Shown: positions 55,652-64,000 of the stretch, piece by piece | Numbering within the stretch: the first letter of the stretch is position 1 | How the letters are laid out: every line of letters begins with the position of its first letter | Assembly: GCA_020809705.1 (NCBI GenBank) | Contig: CP085825.1 | Location: 3,472,001 to 3,536,000, forward strand | Source of the DNA: Calonectria ilicicola | Lineage: Eukaryota; Ascomycota; Sordariomycetes; Hypocreales; Nectriaceae | Length of the DNA stretch: 64,000 nt | Direction: 5' to 3' | Program-made: the position numbers and the translations under genes | Notes under the pieces: model-generated | What the model was told of the DNA's origin: nothing | What the model saw: only the letters and a program-made list of their open reading frames with translations | Database searches by the model: none

Positions 55652-56089
55652 CTTGCCAGTTGTGGTGGTGCAAGGAAACTTGACCTGGCTTTGCTGCTGA
55701 AGTTAGTGGTGAGGATGGAGATTGAAAATTCAGGCGAAATCGAGAAAGTGTGTGTCGCTAGGGCTCCTCCACAGGGAAGAGGGTCTAAAGCAGGGCTAGC
55801 CAATGAGGTGCGAAGGGGGTTTTGGGCTCTCGGTCAAAGGATTTCCCGCAGAAAAAAAAAAGGGTTTGTGGGCCAAAGTGGGGATTGAATTCTCGGGTAG
55901 TACAGTGTTGATACACATTATACGCATTATTCACACAGGGCGCGTCAGAGGGTACGTACTTCGTTGACTAGTAAGAGTTGAGCTCATTCATCGTTTTGCA
56001 GCATCGCGTTCACAAAGACGCTGCATAAGATAATAATTGGACAGACTTCCGCTGAAAACAAACGGCGCTGGCCCAGAATTCTTATCAAC
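55652..56089. promoter_or_regulatory. Divergent eS6/CTF8 promoter region
   Basis: 438 bases separate the two start codons. A CCAAT box is at 55800-55804, and an A-tract lies near 55851-55861. The sequence must serve a very highly expressed gene on one side and a low-abundance replication factor on the other. No further motif can be assigned with confidence. Confidence 0.5.
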
Positions 56090-56536
56090 ATGGCTACTTC
56101 TGTCGACTTACACCCTCCAAACAGAGAGGCTCCAGTTCCACCCAACGCTCTTCCTCAGCTTGTTCAAACACCCTCTGGCTTGGCCCTCCTGGAACTCCAA
56201 GGAACCATCAACCTGCCCCAGGATAACCAAGGTCAGACATTAGGCAACGTCGAAGTCGGCAGAATCGACTTCCCTGATTACGTCCCAGATGCTGTGGGTT
56301 CTGCATGGATGAAGCGGGTTCACCTCTATGTCGGTCAGCATCAAAGGTTGAACGGCGAAGTCAAGAAGCTCCCTAAAGCTATAGCCGTGGTACGGCGCAA
56401 AGAAAACAAAGTTGTTGTAGGATCTGGGGGTGAAAATAAAGAAAAGGGGGAAAGCCTCGAGGTTGTTGAAATTGTTAAGTATAAGTTGATGTTCTCGAAC
56501 CGGCCCGAGCCTGTGGGAACTGCCAGCACATCATGA
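56090..56536 (+). CDS. ctf8: Ctf8 subunit of the Ctf18-RFC clamp loader
   Basis: Single exon, 148 residues. The protein reads as Ctf8: GLALLELQGTINLP near the start, then LGNVEVGRIDF, HLYVGQHQRLNGEVKKLPKA, AVVRRK and the C-terminal VVEIVKYKLMFSNRPEPVG. Ctf8 binds Dcc1 and the Ctf18 C-terminus to form the alternative clamp loader that loads PCNA, works with leading-strand polymerase and supports sister-chromatid cohesion. A short Glu/Lys/Gly-rich insertion precedes the last strand. Its stop codon (56534-56536) shares a six-base palindrome with the stop of the convergent kinase-like gene. Confidence 0.93.
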   Translation: MATSVDLHPPNREAPVPPNALPQLVQTPSGLALLELQGTINLPQDNQGQTLGNVEVGRIDFPDYVPDAVGSAWMKRVHLYVGQHQRLNGEVKKLPKAIAVVRRKENKVVVGSGGENKEKGESLEVVEIVKYKLMFSNRPEPVGTASTS

Positions 56537-57418
56537 TTGTGCCTGGTTTGACATGATTACCACCAATTCCTTGAGCCTCTCTAATGGCTCTCTGCATTCA
56601 CGATGTGGCATTGATGTAGCAACGGTTAATGCGAGCATCAATGCGGCATCCAGCCTGAGAAACGCTTCCTCTTCCGGGGTTACTTCTGGAAGTATATGGA
56701 GTCTCGTGTACTCCTGAAGAAACTCATCGCATGGCTCATCTAATTCTAAGATGTGGTAGATCTCAACCACATTTGGTCCAATCATGCAGCTGGACCAGTC
56801 AGTTACTGCCATTATATCATGCTCGAAGGATCGAAGGTTGATCTGGCGGAGGTCCATATGCAAGAGACAGTGTGAATCCAGACGTTCAAGTTGTTCCGCG
56901 ATGGGTTCTAGGATGCTGCGGTCAGGAGCCCATGACGGGATATCAGGAATTTCGTCCGCAAGCTGACAGAATCTCTGCAATATTCTCTCTACTATGGTAG
57001 CGAGTGTGCCTTGTTCTTCCTGGGCTACCATTGGGAGGATCCCTTCAGGCAAAGTCGTAGCATGCATCATAGCCGCAAGCCGTCTAAGTTCGCGATCTGC
57101 CACAATGGACCTGTCGTTTTCCACATATTCACTCACCATGGTTGGGTGACCGTCGATACTGAGGAGTCGAAATGGGAGCGGAACAGGGACCGGGCCTTGG
57201 TACAGGTGATTATAAACCCAAAACTCCTGCTCCAGGAGACGCACTGCTTCATCATTTGGGTCGTCCGGATGGCAGAAGGCATTAGGTGTAGGGGTCATCA
57301 AGGCAACAACCCCATACTTGGCTGAGTGGGCTTTGAGGACGACAAATCCCGGACTTCGGCTATCCAAAACTAAATTGGACAAGTCGCTGTGGGGGTCGAA
57401 GAGCTGGACTGGTTCCAT
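56531..57418 (-). CDS. Aminoglycoside-phosphotransferase-like kinase
   Basis: Single exon, 295 residues. The C-terminal lobe has the APH-family catalytic loop HMDLRQINL (HxDxxxxN) at about residue 190, followed by the metal-binding DW of AVTDWSS. The N-lobe is less obvious: FVVLKAHSAKYGVVALM may provide the ATP-site lysine, followed by EQEFWVYNHL as the helix with the salt-bridge Glu. Fungal genomes carry many such proteins. They phosphorylate small molecules such as choline-like or sugar substrates, or act on unknown ones, and this sequence does not allow a substrate assignment. It is not expected to be an antibiotic resistance gene. It overlaps CTF8 by six bases, tail to tail. Confidence 0.85.
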   Translation of the reverse strand: MEPVQLFDPHSDLSNLVLDSRSPGFVVLKAHSAKYGVVALMTPTPNAFCHPDDPNDEAVRLLEQEFWVYNHLYQGPVPVPLPFRLLSIDGHPTMVSEYVENDRSIVADRELRRLAAMMHATTLPEGILPMVAQEEQGTLATIVERILQRFCQLADEIPDIPSWAPDRSILEPIAEQLERLDSHCLLHMDLRQINLRSFEHDIMAVTDWSSCMIGPNVVEIYHILELDEPCDEFLQEYTRLHILPEVTPEEEAFLRLDAALMLALTVATSMPHRECREPLERLKELVVIMSNQAQS

Positions 57419-58135
57419 TGGGAAATCTCTGCCCAGATTTTATAGGTGAATGATATATTGATGACTGCTGGGAGGCCAATGTAGACGATGTCGCTGAAAG
57501 AGGAGGATCCGACGGCAAACAAGTTTGATAAGTTGATGTACTAGTACCGCTTGAATTGGCCTAAGGTTCAGAATAGATGACTAAAATAGTCAAGTGACTC
57601 TGTGTCTCGTTTTAAAGGAAAGTGAATGTTCCCAAAATGCAAACAAGTCATGCGTTTCAGCCGCACATGCCATGACATGCTTGTCATGACACTTTGATGG
57701 ACCAGGACCACATGTGTTCTATGTAACGTATCCAACTGACGAACGGTGCTCGATGCATGAAGAGATATTTTTGAACTAAACAGCACCAATAAATCCACAT
57801 GAGCCAGGGAAAAATCCAGAGTGTAAGGTTGGGCCATGGCTTTTGGCTTTTGGTCATCATGACGCCTACACACTGACCTGAATACACCTGCTCCTGTCAT
57901 TCGCCGACCAATTTTTTTCTCAGAAATTGAAATTTCACCATTCGAACCAAGCAGCTTTTTGGGTGTGCACCACGGTTTGCTTGGATTATTCTGCCGACAG
58001 GGGGGCTCAAAAGACAATGATAGGTTTCGCTATATGTCGCATAATGTTGAATTTCCTTTTCCCCTCGTCTACTTTTTTTTTTATTCATGTAGATTTTTAT
58101 TTATTTTATTTTATCATCGTCCATTGACTTCAAGG
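57419..58135. other. Spacer: kinase-like gene promoter and DPH1 3' flank
   Basis: 717 bases. The segment 58070-58125 is very AT-rich and on the minus strand contains AATAAA-type motifs, a likely polyadenylation region for DPH1. A 149-codon minus-strand frame (57568-58017) has no recognisable content. Confidence 0.5.
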
Positions 58136-59597
58136 TCATCCAGACACACCAGTTTCTAGAGGTCTCGTCCGTCCCAGCCCTTCCTTACCATAGTAATCCA
58201 TCGGATACACACCCTTGCCCCAGTCCTCCTTGACTTCCAGTGCTACTAGCGCCTCATATGGTGTTAGGAGCGGTCGTGGGAAAGCATAGCCCCAGTCGAT
58301 ACTCAGTCGTGGACATGCCACCTGTACCCAGCACTCGACGTCCGACATGAGGGCCAATTTTCCGGGGAAGATTTCACTTAGTAGTAGGTTGATAAAGGGG
58401 ATGCCGCGCTCTCGCAGGCGCCGCTCAATCAGTGCCATAGTGTGAGGATTGCCTTGTCTACCCAGAGCACCCAGTATCAAGCCCCATTTACGCGCCCCCT
58501 TAGCAGTGTGGATTGCAGTTCGGCGAAGCGACTGCATCTCGTCATGACCGTATGTTTCGCGGGTAAGCTTTCGTGAATAAGGGTCATAGCGGTAGGCCGG
58601 TATCGATGGGTTGTGAATCATGATGCTTTCAAGATGGAAGCGGCCGTCGCCTAGGTACAGAATGAGATCGACTTTATCATCATCCTTCAAGCGTGGCGAT
58701 GTACAACCGAGAATCTCACCCTTACTGAGGGGCGCAATTTGGGGTACTAGAACCTTGAAACCAGCACGCTCAAGGTTGCTCCGGACACCATGAATGGTTG
58801 CGTTGAACTGGATGGTGCCGACAACGGCAATAGTTTTGCCACTGGCAAAGTTGCGCTCCAGAGAGTTGAGAAGATGAGTGGCGTCGATACTGATATCCAC
58901 AAAGACGTAGAGCGTTTTGATTTTGGTCACGTCCACGGGGATGAGGCAGCTGTGAGCGTAGTGTACGAGCAAGTCGCACCCGAGTGCCCTGGCTGTGTAA
59001 TCGTCAATGCAGCAGGCGCCGTATGTGACGTCGCCCATAATAAGAGTTTCGATGCCAGGGCAGAACTGGGTAAGGATGTCCGAGACAGTGGTAGCGAATA
59101 GCAACAAGCCTTCAGGCATCTGAAGAGCGACCTTCTTGGCACCTGATGTGCGAATGCGATGGATCGTCTTGGGAATCTCGAAACTGTAGTTGGCCGGAAG
59201 GAGTGCAATTGCTGCCTTGAGATTTGGATCCTCGGTGATTTCCTTGGGAACCTGGTTCAATAGCCGGGGCGCACGTCGTGGTTTGGCCTCTAGTTGTGTG
59301 TCAGTGCAAATTACCTCCGTTTACTCACATCCCACTACAAGGGTGAGATGGAACCACCCACGACGTACTCTGAACCGCGCCATTCTCGCCCGAAGCCGCC
59401 GTTCTTCCGTTTTTAGCTGCTGCTTCTGCTGCCGCTCTCTTTCCAACAAACCGTTTCTTGGGCTGTTTTATTGGTGTCTCTCCATTTTGGATCACAGTCT
59501 CACTCTCGATGGCGGGGTGATTCGACTCGGCCATCAGCTGGGCCTCCTCGATGTCGGCTGCGATGCCGAGATCAGTTTGGAGCCTATCCTCCTCCAT
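58136..59597 (-). CDS. dph1: Diphthamide synthesis subunit DPH1
   Basis: Exons 59369-59597 and 58136-59289 give 460 residues. The first about 75 residues are an Ala/Glu/Lys-rich leader, followed by [15 protein letters not shown], the conserved lead-in of DPH1. Family signatures are [60 protein letters not shown] and [11 protein letters not shown]. Three cysteines (in GACC, HSC and VACP) are the ligands of the [4Fe-4S] cluster of this non-canonical radical-SAM enzyme. With DPH2 it transfers the 3-amino-3-carboxypropyl group from S-adenosylmethionine to a histidine of elongation factor 2, the first step of diphthamide formation in the cytosol. The junction lysine codon is split by the intron. 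Confidence 0.95.
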
Positions 59598-60092
59598 ATT
59601 GACAAGTTTTCCGGAGGATTAGTGACTCAAATGATACTGGTCAACGTCTTTTTTTCGTTGCTTTAGGCGTAGAGCCTTTGATTCCTAGAACATAAAACTT
59701 GGGTGGCGGGGTGTGAGTTGGGTTTTCCATACTGTAGTCAAGACCCGCTTTCATCATCATCAAGGCCGTGATTGGCTCACGGATCCTGGCTAGAGTTTGA
59801 AAGCAATGTCATTGTTGGTTTTCAACTTTACATGTGATTGTATATCTACGTTATCCAAGAGGACCATCGCCTGGCAACGAATGGGAATTGAATGGCATTA
59901 ACTCGGCTTCCTATATGCATGACAAGGCTCACACTTGCGCTGTAGCTGGCCTCAACTTTCTTTGTCCCCCATCGCCCAACGAGTTCTTCAAGCTGTAAAA
60001 ATCGATCCTCTCAAACAGTGCTTTGCTGATAATCCTCCTTCTGTAGCCGCCCATTATATTGTCTCTATAGCAACACCTTCACGTTGCTCTCT
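59598..60092. other. Spacer: DPH1 promoter and V-ATPase B 3' flank
   Basis: 495 bases with no recognisable gene. Both flanking genes are on the minus strand, so the interval holds the DPH1 promoter and the end of the V-ATPase transcript. Confidence 0.45.
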
Positions 60093-61967
60093 TCAAGCGT
60101 CAATCAGGTTCTCCTCCTGCTGTTGCTGGGCAGAGGCCTCCGCTCGCGCCTTGCCCTTACCCTTGGTGTCCTTGGCAGCACGCTGGTAGTACTCGTTAAG
60201 AACCTTGGCGGGGATACGGTTAAGAAGTTCCTTGGGGAAGATTCGGAGCAGGCTCCAGGCAAGATCAAGGGACTCGAAGATGGATCGTGATTCGTAGGGA
60301 CCCTGGCTGATGAACTGGCGCTCGAACTTCTCCAGGAACTCCAGAGCCAGCTTATCTTCGGTTGAGAGGGCTTCCTCACCAACGACAGCCTTCATGGCGG
60401 CGGCATCACGACCGATAGCGTACTTGGCGTAGAGCTGGTTGGACACATCACCGTGGTCCTTACGTGTCATGCCCTCGCCAATGGCCGACTTCATGAGACG
60501 AGATAGCGATGGCAAGACGTTGATAGGAGGGTAGATACCACGGTTGTCCAGAGCACGGTCAATGAAGACCTGACCCTCGGTAATATATCCAGTCAAATCG
60601 GGGATAGGATGCGTGATATCCTCGTTAGGCATGGTCAAAATAGGAATCTGAGTAATGGAACCGTTTCGACCAGAGACACGACCGGCTCGCTCGTAAATGG
60701 TGGACAAATCAGTGTACATGTAACCCGGGTAACCACGTCGACCAGGGACTTCTTCTCGGGCAGCTGAGACTTCTCGAAGAGCATCGCAGTAAGCCGAGAG
60801 ATCGGTAAGAATAACGAGAACGTGCTTCTCGAGCTGGTAGGCGTAGTACTCGGCGGTGGTAAGGGCGAGACGGGGGGTAATAATACGCTCGATACTATGC
60901 GACAATTAACGACTGTGAGGTGCAAGATCGGCCGCGAATATACATACGTAGGATCGTTGGCCAAGTTCAGGAACAGTGTGACACGCTCCAGACTGCCGTT
61001 CTCCTCGAAATCGCGGGTAAAGAAACGGGCAGTTTCCAAGTTGACACCCATGGCACCAAAAACAATGGAGAAGTTTTCCTCGTGGCCGTCGTGAACACCC
61101 TTGTTGGTAATGCCCTGCTTCTGAACGAGACCAGCCTGTCGGCAAATCTGTGCAGCGATTTCGTTGTGGGGAAGACCGGAGGCAGAGAAGATAGGAATCT
61201 TCTGTCCACGGGCGATCGAGTTCATGGTATCGATAGCAGAGATACCAGTCGAAATCATCTCCTCGGGGTATTCCTGTGACTGTTAGAATCAGTGAAGCTA
61301 GCTAGCGAGCCATCATAAAAGCTTACACGAGAGTAAGGGTTGATAGGACTACCGTTGATGTCAAGGTACTCCTCAGCCAGGACCTTGGGGCCCTTGTCAA
61401 TAGCTCGTCCAGAACCATCAAAGATACGCCCAAGCATGTCCTCGGATACACCGAGCTTCAAGCTCTCGCCAGTAAACTCGACTCGGGTCTAATAGCAAAG
61501 TCTTAGATTATTGCGCTCCATTCGCAGCATGCGATAGTGTCTGCCTACCTTCTTGACATCGATACCAGATGTGCCTTCGAAAACCTATCGGAGCTCGTCA
61601 ATGGCCGTCGGGGACGTGGGTTAATCATGGCAAGATACCTGAACGACAGCTCTGTCACCTAGAAATCAAAGTAAGTATGGCTTCGCATCATTGGTGTACG
61701 CGTTTGGTCGGGGCTAGCACGAACCTCGAGCTTCAAGAACCTGACCGGATCGGTTCGTGCCATCGGGGAGAGTGAGGGTGACAATCTCGTTGTATCGAGG
61801 GTATTTGACCTATCATTGTCAGATGAGAAGCTCGGTGGATGATGGCTTATCGCCAAGAAAGCCCTCACATTCTCGAGGATAACCAGAGGACCGTTGACAC
61901 CGCTGACGGTGTTGTACCGAATCCTAGGGATGGCGGAGTACGACGAGGACTCGCGAGGGTCGCTCAT
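60093..61967 (-). CDS. vma2: V-type ATPase subunit B
   Basis: Seven exons: 61869-61967, 61725-61809, 61639-61658, 61549-61584, 61327-61488, 60948-61273 and 60093-60894, giving 509 residues, the normal length. Signatures are [114 protein letters not shown] and [18 protein letters not shown]. Subunit B alternates with catalytic subunit A in the cytosolic V1 head that drives proton pumping into vacuoles and other acidic organelles; it lacks the Walker A loop, as expected. Exon 3 has only 20 bases and exon 4 only 36. The C-terminal tail is Gln/Glu-rich with a Lys/Gly linker. Confidence 0.97.
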
Positions 61968-62463
61968 TATGGCGGTTGAGCAGCGGACGGCGTAGAATGT
62001 AGGTGGGGGCGGATGCGAGATGGACGAGGCAACAACAACACAGGCAGGATGAAGGAGGGAGCCGATGATGATGCCTCGGAGCTAGATGAGGTTGGAGGTT
62101 GGCTAGAGGAGGTTGAGCTTGCCTCACCAATGTGGAGCCCTGAGCCGCCCAAGAGCGCACGGCTCATTAGCTTGCACCCAGCCGACGTTACCTTACGCAA
62201 CCCCCTAGCACCTAGCACCCACCGCAAAGTGCCCACCACGCAGCACTCAGCATCGGTGACATCACATGACCCCTCCACATGGAACAAAAGACAAGCAGTC
62301 TGATGACCACACCGCTCATGAGGACCGTCTGTAAGCCATATACCACTGGCCAGGTCACAGCATATGCCAATTGGTTGATTGATGTGGCTTGTATAAGTTT
62401 TACAGTGCTTATTGCAAAAATTAGACGCCATCCTCGTAAAGACATGATCCCGCCAGCTCTATC
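61968..62463. other. Spacer: V-ATPase B promoter and HMG-CoA lyase 3' flank
   Basis: 496 bases. A purine-rich plus-strand segment (about 62010-62120) reads as a pyrimidine-rich leader for the minus-strand V-ATPase gene. No gene is recognised. Confidence 0.5.
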
Positions 62464-63620
62464 TTAGGATTCAGCTGTGGCTCGAGCTCGAGCTCCTAAC
62501 ACCGCCTTGCCAACCGTACTCTCATTGGCTTTGCCCAGCTCTGCCGTGATCCAGGAGCCAATGTCCGACATGGCATCGAGGTTGATTCCTGTATTCATGC
62601 CCAAAGTTTCCATAAAGTACACCATATTCTCCGTGGCTACATTGCCTGTAGCTCCAGGGCTGTAGGGGCATCCACCCAGCCCTCCCACGCTGCTATCAAA
62701 CGTCCTAATGCCATGTTCAAGAGAAACAGCCGTGTTAACCAGAGCCTGGCCATATGTGTCGTGGAAGTGCATGGCAATATCCTCAGTCCGAATGCCTGCC
62801 GCAGTCATGCACCTAAGTAGAGCGCTCGTTCGAGGAGCAGTGCCCATGCCTGTTGTATCACCCAGGGAGATCTCATCGGCGCCTGATTCCAACAAGTCGG
62901 TTGCGATTTCAGCGACCTTGTGAGGGTCGACATCGAATCCCTCAAAGGGGCACCCGAGCACAACAGAGATGTAGGCACGAACCCGAAGACCTAGGTTCTT
63001 GGACTCCTGGATGACTTCCTTGAATCGCTCTAGTGATGTTTTGATGTCGCAATTGAGATTTTTTTGAGAGAAACTCTCTGTCGCAGCCGCAAAAACAGCA
63101 ACCTCGATGGATGGCTTCGTTACTGCATCGGACTCGCTTGCAGGATTCAGCTGTGTCGCAAATGCGCTGGAGTTCTCAGTCAGAAGCTTCGCGGCGTTCT
63201 GCAAGCCCTTTGTATTGGGGGCCAAAAATGAATATGAAATCGGGACTGGAGACGAAATCCGGCTCTGGAGGATATGTTCGAGGATCTCGCTAGAGTTGGC
63301 CATCTGACCAGGAGCTGGTTAGAGTGCCGCTGAATATGTTCGCAGATTCTGGCACAACGCACCTGGGGAACCCATTTGGGAGAGACAAAAGCACCTGCCT
63401 CAATCGTGGATACGCCCGTTCGAGCTAATCGCTCAATAAGCTCAATCTTGGTGGCCAGTGGTATCGTCTTTTTCTCATTCTGTAGTCCATCACGGGGGCC
63501 AACCTCGACCAGCTTGACACGATTGTCATACGACGCACCGCCGGCGGTCGCAAAGCCCCTCTGCCAGCGAACCTGGGACCGGCGACATGCCCGACAGAGA
63601 CTCGGCCGAAGAAGACTCAT
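62464..63620 (-). CDS. Hydroxymethylglutaryl-CoA lyase
   Basis: Exons 63363-63620 and 62464-63303 give 365 residues. The start at 63620 (MSLLRPSLCRACRRSQVRW) begins a basic, Arg-rich, acid-free presequence that fits a mitochondrial targeting signal. The TIM-barrel has VEVGPRDGLQNE (metal and catalytic residues), TGVSTIEAGAFVSPKWVPQ, ISVVLGCPFEG, ISLGDTTGMGTA, MHFHDTYGQALVN and the family signature SVGGLGGCPYSPGATGN with the active-site cysteine. It cleaves HMG-CoA to acetoacetate and acetyl-CoA in leucine breakdown. The 59-base intron separates the presequence and first strands from the rest. Confidence 0.96.
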
Positions 63621-64000
63621 GGTGAAGATGGCTCTCACGCAGTGTTCAGTGGTGATGTCAAGGGTTGAGAAGTAAGAGGGGAAACGAGAATGGGCCAGGC
63701 CGACGTCAACCGCCTACCGTCGGCTCCCATTATTGGACCGAGCGCGCTCATGGGTGCGCCATCAACCACGGCCATCGGTTGACAACCAAGCATTACCGAG
63801 TCTATACTTTCCGCGACGCCCTACAATTCTAAGCCGTCGTGGTCATGGAACCCGGCACAAGAGTATTCAATTCAGTCACACATCGATCAAGCTCAATTTC
63901 TGGATACTTCACTGTTTTTCCACAGATTCAAAATGTACTACCATCTACAAATTCGGTCTTTTTCGACATTAAAAACTCATTTTTGGCTTGTCACCTTTAA
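63621..64000. other. HMG-CoA lyase promoter side and window end
   Basis: 380 bases upstream of the HMG-CoA lyase start, running to the end of the window. No coding pattern continues across the edge in any frame that I can recognise. Confidence 0.45.

Noticed and set aside
57568..58017. 149-codon minus-strand frame between the kinase-like gene and DPH1
   Set aside because: No recognisable content; it lies in the 3' flank of DPH1 and the promoter of the kinase-like gene.
1..64000. tRNA, rRNA, CRISPR arrays, transposons or terminal repeats
   Set aside because: Looked for tRNA T-loop signatures, evenly spaced repeats, transposase-like or reverse-transcriptase motifs and long inverted repeats by eye; none was found. 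A short or degenerate element could have been missed without computation.

Overview
The window looks like nuclear DNA of a filamentous ascomycete (Pezizomycotina, probably Sordariomycetes; the class is an inference). The evidence is short introns of about 46-171 bases with GTRNGT-type donors, CTAAC-like branch points and YAG acceptors, two Zn2Cys6 regulators with fungal middle-homology domains, a CFEM-type seven-helix receptor, a fungal tetraspanin, and a single genomic copy of fungal housekeeping genes on both strands. There are no operons. I see no transposon, CRISPR array, rRNA or tRNA gene. Exon coordinates come from reading donor and acceptor sites and checking phase by hand; in every multi-exon model given here the summed exon length is a multiple of three.

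Region 1 (about 0.2-17 kb) is accessory in character: a DUF2470 membrane protein (-), a CFEM-domain PTH11-like receptor (-, six exons), a weak secreted-protein candidate (-), a Zn2Cys6 regulator (+), a hypothetical nuclear coiled-coil protein (-), a Tsp3-like tetraspanin (-), and a monocarboxylate-type MFS transporter (-) divergent from a second Zn2Cys6 regulator (+). The transporter reading frame is broken by one in-frame TAG. The promoter it shares with the regulator carries a perfect CCG-N5-CGG palindrome and a tight direct repeat of a related motif.

Region 2 (17-37 kb) holds a short RecQ helicase (-), a SOG2-like RAM-pathway leucine-rich protein (+), a BLOC-1 subunit 1/GCN5L1-like protein (+), the TSC13 enoyl-CoA reductase (-), a hypothetical proline-rich protein (+), ribosomal protein eS8 (+) and a GYP5-like Rab GAP (-).

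Region 3 (41-64 kb) is core cell biology: a 4024-residue HUWE1/TOM1 HECT ubiquitin ligase (+), ribosomal protein eS6 (-), the Ctf8 subunit of the Ctf18 clamp loader (+), an aminoglycoside-phosphotransferase-like kinase (-) whose stop codon interlocks with that of Ctf8, DPH1 of diphthamide synthesis (-), V-ATPase subunit B (-) and mitochondrial HMG-CoA lyase (-). Long spacers without recognisable genes lie at 18.7-21.9 kb and 37.1-41.4 kb.

I did not find a convincing new molecular system. The most unusual points are the nonsense-interrupted transporter with an intact-looking Zn2Cys6-type control region, the diverged CFEM receptor, and several extreme splicing arrangements: a two-codon first exon, 20- and 24-base exons, an array of branch-point motifs, and a NAGNAG acceptor.
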